In this document: positions 49,011 to 60,083 of the stretch, one piece after another | Layout of the letters: each line of letters begins with the position of its first letter | How positions within the stretch are numbered: the first letter of the stretch is position 1 | Source of the DNA: Plectrocnemia conspersa | Lineage: Eukaryota > Arthropoda > Insecta > Trichoptera > Polycentropodidae | Length of the DNA stretch: 64,000 bases | Assembly: GCA_009617715.1 (NCBI GenBank) | Contig: VTFK01000148.1 | Location: forward strand, 868,001 to 932,000 | Reading direction: 5' to 3' | Position numbers and translations under genes: made by a program | The notes under the pieces: generated by a model | What the model saw: only the letters and a program-made list of their open reading frames with translations | What the model was told of the DNA's origin: nothing | The model's database searches: none

Positions 49011-49320
49011 CACAAGTGAAGTCTAAATACATTTTAACCAGTAGATATATATTTCTACTAGCGAAAATACAATTCTTATAATAGATGCTAGTGAACGTAT
49101 ATGCTACTCCAAAATGTCTATGAAACTCAATTTGATAGTTGCGAAACGTCCATTTGCTGTTCAAACCCAAACCCAACCTACACGAATCAAGCAAACCCAA
49201 CTGAAACTTATTATGGTTTTAGAACTTTCATTACGTCAAGTCTAAAATACAAACTAAACCAGCTCATTTCTCAGGGTAAAATAAGCGGAAGATTAAGTAC
49301 AGAGATTACATTTTGATAAA
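49011..49320 (+). repeat. Dispersed repeat, copy 2 (partner at 19720-19985)
   Basis: Shares gttgcgaaacgtccatttgctgttcaaac and flanking words with the copy at 19720. It lies immediately before the foldback element at 49350 and inside the split LINE. Confidence 0.75.
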
Positions 49321-49349
49321 AAAATTATTCTTACTAATAATATTACTAC

Positions 49350-49645
49350 TGATATGAGAATATTGATCGAAGTATATTCAAATCGAATTTTGGTCAATAG
49401 GAGGGCGCAAAAACAATTATCACTTCTCAGAAGTAAAAAATTTACGTCAAAAGCAATAAAATCGTGCTGGTGCCGTCGGCGACGGCAACGGCACGATTTT
49501 ATTGAACGCTAAATAATCTTTTTATTGAACGCTATTGGCGTGAATTTTTGACTTCTGAGAAAAAATAATTGTTATTTGTGCTCTTTTATTGGACAAAATT
49601 TAGTTAAGATATTTTTCTGTTCGATTCTCATATATTAAAAAATCT
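49350..49645. mobile_element. Foldback (long inverted repeat) element
   Basis: tgatatgagaatattgatcgaag...cagaagtaaaaaatttacgtcaa on the left is mirrored by ttgacttctgagaaaaaataattg...gattctcatatatta on the right. The centre has caataaaatcgtgc facing gcacgattttattg around a GC-rich palindrome (gccgtcggcgacggc). A related element starts at 63848 and runs off the window end. Non-coding. Confidence 0.75.
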
Positions 49646-50189
49646 TAATATAAATGGTAGATAACCGAGCGTTTTCACCGCGACGACGACGGCACAGCTT
49701 TTGACGTAAATTTGGCCAGAAAAATGCCATTTAATGAAATGCTATGTCGTTGAGTTTTAATGGATTGCTGTCATTCTCATTACTTATTGATAAGCACGAT
49801 AAATTTTTGGGCTATTTCTCGATAAGTATGAGTATTTTTTATCAAGTAGAGTAAAAATAAATATTCACTTTAGCCGAAATATTTTTTAATTGTGCTATTT
49901 TATAAAAAATATTTTAGAGAGAGATAAGAAAATAAAACGTAATTATTGTATCAAAACGTTTTAACAGAATCATAAATTGCTGCACACTGAATACATTCTT
50001 CTTTGTTCAATCTGTAGCTGTATTATATCTTACATACATTTATTTTTTATTTATTTCCTGTATTAGTTGCTTGTTAAATATCAAAATATGTAAAATATTG
50101 GAGTGGTCCAATTATTTTGACACGCCCCAGTATAAAAAAAAATTCTATTCTATAAACAATTAGACCCTAGTATAAAGTAACGCTAGTGA

Positions 50190-50460
50190 TGCTAATTTAA
50201 ATTAACTTCTAGTTATCCAAAATAAAGCCATAAAAATAATATATAATACACCGTTTTATACTAATCTTAAAAAACTACATAAAAGATATTTTAATACCTA
50301 CTATTAAAAAACATTGTTGCTATCAAACTGAAAAATACTATAAGTATTATCTCGCGAGACCATGCAAATCCACTAATCTCAAAAATTGGTGATTACGACA
50401 AAACAAAACTTAAATTCCTAGGCACATATTACTTTAAAGCAGTTAAACTTATTATATTGG
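50190..50460 (+). pseudogene. Jockey-like LINE ORF2 C-terminal fragment
   Basis: Frames encode LVIQNKAIKIIYNTPFYTNL (about 50210-50270; usual LQ..QNK.LRII.N.P.Y) and NHANPLISKIGDYD (about 50358-50400; usual NHPNPLI..L..YD). Frameshifts and stops are present. Together with 48716-48800 it marks a Jockey-clade copy split by later repeats. Confidence 0.7.
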
Positions 50461-51470
50461 CATTAATGTAACGTCTACTGGTATATATGTATGTGTATTT
50501 GTATATTATTTTTTTAATTTATAAAAAGTTTTATGTTTTTTTTCTTAAGTTAAACTATTACGAATATTTTTTTTATTGTGAACAATGAAAATATTTATTA
50601 ACCAGTAGTGTGCATTTAATATGTATGTATGCTTCTGTACATACATTTTAAAAATAAACTTTTATAAAGAAATAAATATTAGTTTATTTTTTTTTTTAAA
50701 TATCCAAATACAACAGGTTGTTCGCCGATAAATAGATTAAGTGCACAAAGCGAACTTTGTGGGATTAAGATCATTAAATAAAGTGAATAGTACATTATAA
50801 CACCTTGCAAATGTTAAGTAAAACGATTTTGACTTAATTCAATATCAATTTTGTGCAGAAATAATTTTAAAGAAGAAACACGTCTAACATTTTTTTTGTA
50901 AATTAAGATATCAATAGCATAAATTAATTCAAATCATAATTTTTTCTTTAAGTTCAAAAGTTATTTTAATCACTAATGCTCGAAATAGTCAACGCACTTC
51001 ACAATAGTACATAAGTGAGGTGTATTTATCTCACATGTATTCATACAACTCTCCAAACCACTTGACACCAAAGGACTAGTTGATGAAATATAAACTTTTA
51101 AGTATGTAGTGCATCCAAATAACTTCGGATGCTTAATTTTTAACTAACGCCTAAATACCTTCCATTAATTATGAATACAATGCAGTTATTACATTTTATG
51201 TTAATCTTATAAAATAAATTATATTATATTAATAATTTCATTTAACATGACACTTCCAAGAAAATACTACAAATACAGTCTCAAATAATACATAATTACC
51301 ATTTATTTATTTATTAAAATTACGATCATTGTAATTTATATTTAGCAAAAAAAACACGGATACATGAAGGATAAACGCGATATGGAAACTCAATTTAAAA
51401 TCTTAAAAGTTAATAGTTTTCAATTGATTTAGATTAATCTACAAACATATTAAATACCGCATAGTTACCA
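50461..51470. other. AT-rich region without recognised genes
   Basis: Contains the diverged repeat at 51015-51085 shared with 18870-18935. No coding sequence is seen. Confidence 0.4.
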
Positions 51471-51473
51471 ATC

Positions 51474-51734
51474 ATGATTATGATAATTTTTAAAGATTTT
51501 ATGTTCTTAGAAGAGTTTATGAAACTTTTGATAATAAAAGAGCGAACAAGGGGTAGCAATATTTATAATATTTTCATAACATACACGACAAAAATCAATG
51601 CGTTACTACACGAGTTGTCTGCAATTATCACTGATAGTGCTCTAGCCATAATATTCTACAACAATGAATTTATTGCCAGCTGCAGAAATGAAGATTATTT
51701 TACAAACTTTGTCATATATGTATTATTTATCTAA
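51474..51734 (+). pseudogene. hAT transposase fragment (GTF2IRD2-like)
   Basis: The 86-codon frame contains IKERTRGSNIYNIFI, ALLHELSAIITDSALAI and NEFIASCRN, matching K.RTRG.DIY..F, L.KLS.I.TDGAPAM.G and GF..LCR of GTF2I-repeat-type hAT transposases. The Asp of TDGAPAM is kept, but G-A-P-A-M is altered to SALAI. It is a central piece only; the BED finger and dimerisation domain are not seen nearby. Confidence 0.82.
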
Positions 51735-52271
51735 TAACTTTTAGTGCAGTATTTCTCTATTGGATGATTTCATATAAAAAAATAACAGTATTTGAGCAAT
51801 GAGACTTAGTGAAATGTAGTTTAAATAGTGCTGGTTTATATATGTAAATTTTATTGATTAAAAACTGGAGTTTTATTATCAGCTGTAATTGCGCTCTTGA
51901 CCTAAATCTAGTTGGATAATTTAAATGTTTGTAAAACTTTTTAAAAAAAAAAATTATCTAGAATTAAGTACAATAAATTGGGTTGCAGGTAAAATGACTA
52001 TCCCTAATAAAGATAAAGTGATACTTAAAATGTGCTTATGTGAATTGCCTAGTGAGTATTTGCAAAACTATTTACCAGTGAGTATTTGGACTACACTTAT
52101 ATTTGGCTGGGGTGTATGCAGGTGTGATGAAATTAAAGTTCAAAATCACCAGCGGTTTGGCTTTTACTGCACGATTAAGCTTTTAATTCAAAACGAGCAA
52201 ACGACAAAACATGGAAAAGAAAATTGCGATATCTAACACAAGATAGACAAAGTTTAATATATAATAATAAC

Positions 52272-52395
52272 ACTTACGCGTCAAGAAATCAGTAGCGAAC
52301 AAAATGACACAGCTTCCACGCCAACCTCCCGAATACCAATGGTCAGGCAATTCAAAAAGTTCGTTATCGCTTAACATTCATGCTATGCTCAGAGA
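52272..52395 (-). promoter_or_regulatory. Orphan fourth promoter/first exon (D) of the A-B-C family
   Basis: It matches the first-exon elements of A, B and C. On the plus strand cacttacgcg (donor GTAAGT on minus, 52277-52272) is followed by agcttccacgcc, cccgaataccaatggtcaggcaa and ttatcgcttaacattcatgct, in the same order and spacing (donor to the gatgac-equivalent is 53 bp, as in B). No family coding exon is recognisable between it and gene B. D may be a relic whose coding exon was lost, or an alternative distal promoter of gene B. A 35-codon frame runs through it to the donor (LFELPDHWYSGGWRGS), significance unknown. Confidence 0.55.
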
Positions 52396-52835
52396 CTTTT
52401 TAAGTGTGCATCTTGTTAAGCAATATTTTTGAATATGAATAATACACATTTAGGTTGACTTTCCATACGTCCCGATTTTACACCAGGACAGTTAAAAAAG
52501 GTCATCTCATACATTTTCGTTGGTTTCAAACAAAAATGTCTGGTGGAAGATTAAAAAAAAATTTTTTTGGCTGTCATTGCTTAGAGCTTTATAATTATGG
52601 TAAGCCTAAAAATAAATAAAGCAAAAAGACTCGGGTAAAAATATTTTAATAAGCCTTTAGGACAATGGTTACTCACCTTTGGGTTTCAAGTCAATTTTAG
52701 TACTAGAACCTTATTTTTATAAAACGTTTATTTCAACAATATAATTAGTTTTTAAACATACCACTATATACAATACATGTTACTGGTTAATCCATGCTTT
52801 AAATTTCGTACTAAGCTACAAAACGAAATAAATAA

Positions 52836-52882
52836 AATGTTAGTGCTTATAATTTTAGTGGAAAAAACTTTTACAAATATAA
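52836..52882 (+). repeat. 45-bp direct repeat, copy 1
   Basis: aaaatgttagtgcttataa + ttttagtggaaaaaactttt + acaaatata recurs almost exactly at 55711-55756, 2.9 kb downstream, flanking the nested LINE/Tc1 block. Confidence 0.8.
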
Positions 52883-52971
52883 GTGGAAGTAAAAGTGAAA
52901 AGATAAGAAAAAAACAATGGATTAGGTCCAAATTAAGGTACATTTAGTTTCAGTCAATAACACATTTTGCG

Positions 52972-53290
52972 CTATGGCGTTCTTTCTGTGCTTATATTTA
53001 AATTTAAGGTTGTTTTTATAGTAGGCTTGTAGATATACAAGATTAGTTCGTTAGTGTGATTACGAGTAATATTTTTATAGTATGAAAATGATAATGTTCT
53101 TCTATTGTTGCTATTTAAAGGTAAATGTAATAAGTTGGTACTTAAAGGTATATCTATATAATATATTTTATGATTAGTATAAAAATGTGTATTATGTATT
53201 ATTTTGATGATCTTCAATTTGAAAAAAGTATTGTTACTGGTATTACTTTGTACAAACATGTGTTTTAAGATGGATCAAAGATTTATTTTT
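52972..53290 (-). pseudogene. Jockey-like LINE ORF2 C-terminal fragment (minus)
   Basis: The 95-codon frame reads KIIKIIHNTHFYTN, then LLHLPLNSNNRRTLSF and NHTNELILYIYKPT. These are the conserved C-terminal steps of Jockey-type ORF2 (RII.NT..YT, L.IP, NHPN.L). The RT core of probably the same copy lies at 54398-54640, separated by a Tc1/mariner insertion. Confidence 0.7.
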
Positions 53291-53423
53291 GTGGTAAGCG
53301 TGCTTTTTCTAATAAATATCAGTCTAAAAGCCGCAATGGCGGCAAGCTCCGTTGTGTGCTTATTAAATAAGCTTGGATTCTTGGGCACCGCAATAAATGT
53401 ATTAGAGTTTATTTTAAATATTT

Positions 53424-53945
53424 AGTAGGCCCACTCTTAGCTGTAATTACAGTTGCAACCCTTTTTGGCATACTGTCAACTAATGATTAGCAGTTTTTTT
53501 TCTCCATTCCATTTTTCTCGCAGATCAATTTTGGGTGTGCAATTATTTTGGGCAACTTTTTCTCTTAATTTTGCCTATAAATGCTCTATAGAATTTAGGT
53601 TTGGTGATCCCTTTGACGCAAACCAACCCCTGCTTTGTAGGGAAATATGCCACGGAACGTTTTCTTGCTAGAATCGGATATTGCTTATTACATATTACAT
53701 TGCTTAGAAATATTATCAAGTAGGAATCCATCAAAGTGGATATAACATTGAAATATAAATGTCACTATTCATACTACCCTCGCAAGTGTACAGTTTCTCT
53801 ACTCCTGCTGCTGCCATGCAACCCCAGAACATAACGCTTCCACCGCAATATTTTACTTTAGGTACTACGCAATCAGTATTTTTCTCTGACTCTTCGACGC
53901 TTCGTACTACACCATGGGTCCCAAAAAGTTATAGCTTTTAAAAAA
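53424..53945 (-). pseudogene. Tc1/mariner transposase pseudogene (C-terminal half)
   Basis: Read with frameshifts, the minus strand gives KVKYCGGSVMFWGCMAAAGV (53870-53810; usual GGGS.M.WGC), LYTCEGSMNSDIY, QENVPWHISLQS (53650-53620; usual QQDNAPCH, so the second catalytic Asp reads Glu), and WFASKGSPNLNSIEHLWAKL (53620-53560; usual SPDLNPIE.LW, with the final Glu present). It ends with MPKRVATVI. The N-terminal DNA-binding half is missing. It is inserted into a Jockey-like LINE. Confidence 0.85.
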
Positions 53946-54397
53946 TATTTTTTTTTTAATTTTTTTTTTAAAACATACGACACCAGGGGTAGCAAAACAA
54001 TAAAAAAATTGGTAAAAATATATTTATTTTTAAAAACCTAATGCTTTAGAATTTTTTAATTAATTTAGTTTTTAATATTTTTTTTATATTAACCAAATTT
54101 AGTTTAAAATTATTTTAAAGATGAATTCATCTAACCAAATAATAAAATTATAATTAAAAATAAAAACCTAAATCACGCAACTGTTAGTTAAGCGATACTG
54201 GACAATTTAACCTGCAATATTTAAAAAAAATCAAGTGAGCAATTAAAAACCACAAATTCCTCTATATGTTCTCATAATTACGTCTAAAACAACCTTTTAA
54301 AATATATCGGTCAGGCTATGCACTTGTAAAGAGTTACACGCCATTTTAAGCGGTGCCCCATTATTATGGCCAAAGCTGTATATAAACACGAATTTTT

Positions 54398-54640
54398 TCA
54401 ATTTAAGATGTGATCTGTATAAATTATAAATGGCCCGAGAAAACTTATCTTAGTATATCCAGGTATAATTTTACGCGGTATAGATTGGTTATTATTTAGT
54501 GTAACAATATAGCTTCTTATTCTTAGGTATTGGTGTATTAAGAGTAGCAAATAGTCAGGGGTTTTGTATTTGTATAGTTTGTGATCCAAACCGTCACGCC
54601 ATACTGCATCGAAAGCTTTTTCTAACATTAAACTTACATT
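54398..54640 (-). pseudogene. Jockey-like reverse transcriptase core fragment (minus)
   Basis: The 76-codon frame reads LEKAFDAVWRDGLDHKLYKY (usual DIEKAFDSVWHDGLI.KL), LLLLIHQYLRIRSYIVTLNN, and FLGPFIIYTDHILN (usual GVPQGS.LGP.L...Y..DIP). The initial catalytic Asp is kept in AFDAVW; the YADD part is missing. Confidence 0.85.
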
Positions 54641-55710
54641 AAAAGGCTTGCACTCTTTTAATGTTAAAATTAGCGCATATATGCTTTATCAAACTAATTA
54701 ATTAATGTGTTATTGAGTGATTTTATGAGATTTATTTAAACGCATAAGTATTATTTTTTTAAATACTTTAATAACCTGCTCTATATTAAAATAAAAGAAC
54801 ACTACACTGAGAATAAAGAATCAAGCGGATGATTTATAATCTGTATAGAGCTTAGGTATATTTGCCTCATCAATTAAAGCTACCTTTTTATTATTCTTTT
54901 ATTTTTTATTTTTATATTTGCATACTCTTTAATTAAAGGAAAAAATTGGGCTTTGTTGTTAAATTAGCAAGAAAGCGCCCAAATTTAAGTAATAAACATT
55001 TATGTTAATAAAAATAAAATATAAATTGCTTACATGCAACTTATCACTTCTGCAGAATTTTGTTTTGAAAGAAAAGCACTTATTTTTTTAAAACGAATGG
55101 AAAACAACATAATGCAATAAACATGCAGCATAATATAGTAAAGTGGTACCAAAGCAATTCTAATTTCCGACCCCTCTCCCTCCTTTCCTGATTTTATTGA
55201 AAATGTTGTCGGAATCAATGAAAAGACGTTTTTATAATCGTCAACGTTATTGAAATAAAATTATTCGTGGTTACAATCTTAATACAGGTGTGAATAAGTA
55301 TTTTTGTCTGCATGTTGGTATAAATATATTTTAATGTAAAATACTTTTAAGAAACTTTAAATATACGAATTCAATGTGAGGTGTGCACTTGCAAAGATTT
55401 TACAGTTTCTTTTACAATGGACTTTGTTGCAAATGCTAATAATGTGTAATAACATTAATCTTATTATTATCGCTTTCTTTGAATATTATTTTATTATATT
55501 TAATAATATATTGCTTATTTTATTATATATATTGATTTTTTTTTGTATTATATATAATTTCACGTTAATAAATAACTTGTATTTTTGGGGTCAGAATTTA
55601 ATTACAGTTGTGGTCAGAATGTATATAAAAGGGCAAAATACATCAGTCAGGTTAAATATTAGATATTCAGAATTTTTATTAATTGGATAATATTATTTTT
55701 AAATTAAACA
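54641..55710. other. AT-rich region without recognised genes
   Basis: Short open frames only. A region near 55600-55660 (tacagttgtggtcagaatg) has a Tc1-end flavour but is not assignable. Confidence 0.35.
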
Positions 55711-55757
55711 AAATGTTAGTGCATATAATTTTAGTGGAAAAAACTTTTACAAATATA
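55711..55757 (+). repeat. 45-bp direct repeat, copy 2
   Basis: Near-identical to 52836-52882. Confidence 0.8.
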
Positions 55758-55759
55758 GA

Positions 55760-56448
55760 TGTCAACTCAAGCCAAGCGCGGCTTTTGTCGCCACTCTGTC
55801 GTTATTCCAGCTTCGTTCGTCGCACAGAATATTTTGGCGTCCTATATAAAATTAAATTGATTCGTTAATAGTCATGTATGAGGTGTTCAATATTCTAACT
55901 AACGCTTGCTCGCTATCGCTCGCTAACTAATTAACTCTAAAATTACTAATGTATTATTCATAAATATTATAACATAATTTTTAACTCATATGGTCGTCCT
56001 ATATTTTTGTTTTGACCTTATACAATTTTTATTCTAACCATGTGATATTTATCCTGACACTGAATAACATAATTATTACCAGGCTGTAAATAAAATTATG
56101 ATTTCTGATCCAAAATTTGATTTTTAATCTGACTCAGTTGAATTTAATTTGTTGCATTAATAAAGTCCTCTCTGTCGTTTTAAATACAAATAAGCTCGAC
56201 GTCACATTTCTCAACCGATTATCATAACTAACACGCAAGACCGAACTTATGATTTTTAATTATCAATTTACGTTTTTACACAATAATGACAATCTATTTA
56301 AAGATTACGTCCGATACTTTTTGTATAAGCAAAATGTTACAATCGATGTATGTTCCCGATTAACTAACTGATTCGTACAATTACAATTCTAATACATTTA
56401 CTGCATGTTTTAAAACTATATCATATATGTATCATAAATTTATCTTAT
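55760..56448. other. Region with a short higher-GC patch, no gene recognised
   Basis: The patch 55765-55840 (agcgcggcttttgtcgccactctgtcg) resembles a promoter or transposon terminus. gctcgctatcgctcgct lies at about 55907-55923. Confidence 0.35.
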
Positions 56449-56571
56449 AACTAAGATATCAAACAATACATTTAAGAAACATGATAGATTTTTTGTACAT
56501 CAATTTGATGTACAATTAAAATCAATCATATTACTTAAATGACAGAAAATATATTTTTTGATATCTTAGTT
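56449..56571. mobile_element. 123-bp foldback element (MITE-like)
   Basis: Perfect 15-bp terminal inverted repeats aactaagatatcaaa (56449-56463) and tttgatatcttagtt (56557-56571) enclose a central perfect palindrome ttgtacatcaa/ttgatgtacaa (56493-56503, 56505-56515). Intervening arms also pair (aagaaacatgat...atcatattactt). Symmetry over the whole length argues for a mobile foldback element. Confidence 0.75.
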
Positions 56572-56631
56572 AGAATTTGTTCCTTATTTTATGATACGAT
56601 AAATAAAGTTTAATACAAGCTTCTAATTCAA

Positions 56632-56729
56632 GTAAATATGTTATCTACATAAAGCTGGTGACGTAATTACACTTTAAGATATTAAAGTTTATACTAAAGT
56701 GGCCTAATGTAAATATGTTATCTACATAT
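56632..56729 (+). repeat. Direct repeat of a 19-bp word, 78 bp apart
   Basis: gtaaatatgttatctacata occurs at about 56632 and 56710. Confidence 0.7.
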
Positions 56730-57780
56730 AAAACAATATTATCTAGAACATAAACACAAGTGAATGAAACACATCGATGGTAAAATAAAAACTGTACGAC
56801 TAAACATCCGGCAAATATAACTTTTATGCAATTTATCAAAACAACATCAACATCAGTGTGTAAATAAGTCAACGCTAACTATGAGTAATGCATACACAAT
56901 AGCGATCAAAAATCTGTTATTAAAATGTTACATTATATTCTGATTCATAACTGCTTTGTGCTGTGTGTTCTGAATGTTTACCCAATGATGTCATGAAACT
57001 CGACACTTTGCCTACTTATCTTACTTTTATATACACATAAAAAACAGGGTAGATGTCGTATTTCATAGTTTGTATAGATATTTGACAAACTTTTTGCTAT
57101 CCTTATTTATTTTACTTTAACTAAAACGTCTTTATTGTATCAGTGTTTATGCAATATTTTTTTTAAGTTTGAAAGTGCAGTAAATAATGAGTCTTAATAT
57201 TAAAGTTTCACTAAATTATGTTATATAATAAAGAGGTTACAGAGATTTATTCTATAGTATATAAAGTCCAGAAGTATATTTTATAGTATCACGGCGAAAT
57301 CATCCCCATGTAAGCGTTACAATTGATCGTTATATCATAACTTCATTACATAGTTACAGTTAAAAGAGCCTTCCGAAAATCCAAAAAAAAAATTTTCACG
57401 TTTTTGGTCCATGTATACCAAGATACTTCGCATTATTGTAAAATTTACATACTGAGATATAATCTGATTAAATTTAATACAAAACTTTCATAGCGCATTT
57501 CAGATTATCTATAGATTATTTTATGCTTTTCTCACTTATTTGAATATTAATTATATTAGGCAGAACCAACCCCTAGCTTATTTAGTGGCCCACATTTGAC
57601 ATTTTTAAATTTATAGTAATTCAAATTAACTACATAATATTATCTGTCGTATTATAATAATTTAATAAATTTAAAATAGTGGACCAACGCTATAATTTTT
57701 TTTAATAGACTTCATGAGATATTTATCTTTATTAGTTTATGTAATTTAATGCGTAAATAAAATATATTAAGTTTATTTAT
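56730..57780. other. AT-rich region without recognised genes
   Basis: No coding sequence recognised; downstream flank of gene C. Confidence 0.4.
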
Positions 57781-57787
57781 AAAAGCC

Positions 57788-57793
57788 TTTATT
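57788..57793 (-). terminator. Polyadenylation signal of gene C (AATAAA)
   Basis: Minus-strand AATAAA about 85 nt after the predicted stop; its context is shared with gene B. Confidence 0.65.
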
Positions 57794-57877
57794 TAATACC
57801 GATTTTAAACATCATATAAAAATACAATAAACTACTTATATTCATTATTTTTCTGATCTCGCCAACTCCGAAGATGT

Positions 57878-58607
57878 TTATTCACCTGAAAAATATTATA
57901 TATTAATTTTTGTTATTAAACTGTATATATCAATTTAAAACCACATACCAAAAAACATATTATAAAATGTCCGTTTGTTAAAATATTAGAAAGTACTGAG
58001 ACTATGTATAAATTCATATGCTTATGGTATAGGTTTTAATAAATATATTAAAATTACTTACTACTGTCGACCTCATTGTCAGAACACAATAGCATTTTCT
58101 CAATCTCATCTTCTAACTCGAGTTCTATTTCTATAGAACTTTTTCCCTCGTCCTTGTATTCGTCAACATTCTTCAACAGCTTTAAAAGTGGGTGTTCAAC
58201 TTCGTAATTTGACTTGGCTATCTGCGACTTTCTCGATGAAGGAAAATACCAGTCATACTTCTTCTGAAGATATGCGGAAGAATCCGAAGAGGATTCAGTA
58301 TCGTCAGAGTCCGACCCAATCGCATTATATTCATTTCTTTGGTCGTCGCTCTTCTCTTTTTCTGTAGCTTTGCCTTCCTTCTCGTCCATTCTTTGTTTCA
58401 TAGCGTTCAGGTCGATCTTTTTTTTTTTAATTCGTCAGCAAGATCCCACGCATCCAATGTTTTTTTCGCAAAAGGTAACACCAATGGATTACATTCATCA
58501 TAATAAACGCCAACTGGAATCTTTCCCTTCTTCAGCACAAACATCAAGAGTCTCTCAGCTTCGAGCTTTGAGATTTTCAGAACGCTTTTCTTACTCGCTT
58601 CGGCCAT
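57878..58607 (-). CDS. Gene C: paralog of A and B, frame broken at an 11-A run
   Basis: ATG at 58607 follows an acceptor (ttttttcag) ending 6 nt upstream. Residues 11-31 read KISKLEAERLLMFVLKKGKIP, and AWD is at 53-55, then LKKK, as in B. The frame then hits a run of 11 A (minus strand, 58428-58418) and stops at 58407. Changing the run by one base joins it to the 58401-58054 frame, which encodes a Lys/Glu/Asp-rich linker, SAYLQKKYDWYF, HPLLKLL and an acidic tail resembling gene A. Donor GTAAGT (58061-58056) matches gene A's position; the next exon at 57885 gives an early stop. Explanations are a sequencing or assembly error, a real pseudogene, or slippage on the A run. Function unknown. Confidence 0.65.
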
Positions 58608-59012
58608 TTCGATCTGAAAAAATTACAAAAAATCGATAAGTCAACATTCAGTTGCACATACATAAAGTAACTTTAAAAAACCGATATTTTAAATAATAAT
58701 TACATTAACAACCAATATTTTTACACGTACATACATACGCGTCTAGACAAATATGAATTGATACAATAACAGTATACGTACAAAGTTTCGATAAGTATTG
58801 TATTAAGTACTCGTATGAGAAAATAGCTATGTTTATATTATACGATTGCATATTATTATTGTTAATTAGGTTAAACTAAGCTAGATTATGTTTTAAAATA
58901 TACGGCAAAGTAATACTAAAGTAAAATATAACAAATCAATGACGATTAATTTGAAATACATCTTGAAAACTTAAAAAGCACGCCGCGCGTAATGATTAGA
59001 TAAGACACTTAC
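58608..59012 (-). other. Predicted first intron of gene C
   Basis: Extends from donor GTAAGT (59012-59007) to acceptor ttttttcag before the ATG. At about 0.4 kb it is the shortest of the three and the best indication of the ancestral arrangement. Confidence 0.55.
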
Positions 59013-59141
59013 GCGGGAGAACAGCAAAGTGACAGGTCTCACACTCCGCTGTTCGATGACAAATGACTAATAACCGACTGGTCAGGTACATTTATAATAG
59101 AAATTATAGGCGCGAATTTTTTTATCTGGCAACTCATGCTT
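59007..59141 (-). promoter_or_regulatory. Promoter and non-coding first exon of gene C
   Basis: On the minus strand, in order: agcatgagttgccagataaa + aaaattcgcgcc (59140-59109), TATA box tataaa (59096-59091), cctgaccagtcgg, agtcatttgtcatcgaac (about 59068-59051) with an initiator-like tca about 30 bp after the TATA box, a GC-rich stretch, and donor GTAAGT. All blocks recur upstream of gene A and at D. TTCGCGCC resembles an E2F site (inference). Confidence 0.65.
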
Positions 59142-59280
59142 AAGGTATGATGATAATTAAAATTAAATTATCAAGTTTAATTTTACGTATCGCAAATACT
59201 TTTATAATTTTTAAAAAATAACTACGTTTAATAAATCTAATTTTATTAATCATGTAATTTTTATTACATTAATTAAATAC
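59142..59280. other. AT-rich spacer upstream of gene C
   Basis: No features recognised. Confidence 0.4.
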
Positions 59281-59590
59281 AGTGAAAGTTGTCTACGGTA
59301 ATCCATTTGCGAAAGATCACTGCCGCCATTAGTACTTGGGCCCTACGAGTCCAATCCAGCTTTTAAGTGCTGGATGAGCGGGAACTACGTTATTTGTTAG
59401 AGTCTCAGTAGTATTTCTCCCGAGTGTTTTGGGAAACGTTCTCCTGGCTATCTGAAAATCAGTTGAATTGCATTTGCGTAGCATTAGTTTTGCATGCTAT
59501 TGCATTTCGGTGCGCTTCGTCCTTGTTACATTACTTTTAGTCATGCCTTAATTTCAGCTTTAGCTCTCGGTCCCTAAGGGCCGAGCCAGT

Positions 59591-59980
59591 GGCGTAGCTA
59601 TGAGGGGGCGGACCACCCCGGGCGGCACTTGCTTAGGGGCGGCATATTCGCGATGGGATCGTCTAGTGTGGTTCTTAGCCCTGAATGCACTAAAACATAT
59701 ATAAATCCACAAATAACAAGAGCTTAATAATAACCAATTTATTATTTTCTTATTTATTTTTTTATTTTATTATGTAATTAAAAAAGAGGACAATAATTTT
59801 ATGGTTTTGTAACTAAAAGATAGATATTATATTTTTAGTGATATCCGAAGCTAAAACATTTGCTTTATTTTATGTCATGCGTGAAAAATGTTTTTTTTTC
59901 TTAAGCAAAATATTTTTATAACAGGAAATAGTTTTATTAAAGCTTCGTCTAACAGTAAGTGTCCTATTTATTATTTTATT
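59591..59980. mobile_element. hAT-type element with left end only
   Basis: cagtggcgtagctatgagggggcgg (59591 on) and the interior gggcggcacttgcttagggg...cactaaaacatatataaatcc match the other MITE copies. No right terminus is found before the R1 element resumes near 60000. The segment 59772-59878 matches 28031-28137. It is either a longer relative or a copy truncated by a second insertion. Confidence 0.65.
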
Positions 59981-60083
59981 TTATGGTGCTTTTATCCCCG
60001 TTTAGTTTGGGTATATTGAGCATAATTGTTTCCTTCCCGTCACCGACGAGTCTGTGCGTCCACCTTCCCTTGGTGGACTCGTC

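Noticed and set aside
51925..52236. Plus-strand 103-codon frame preceded by an acceptor-like tgcag before an ATG
   Set aside because: It lacks the family motifs and any known domain, and lies antisense to the region downstream of promoter D. It remains undecided but is not supported as a gene.
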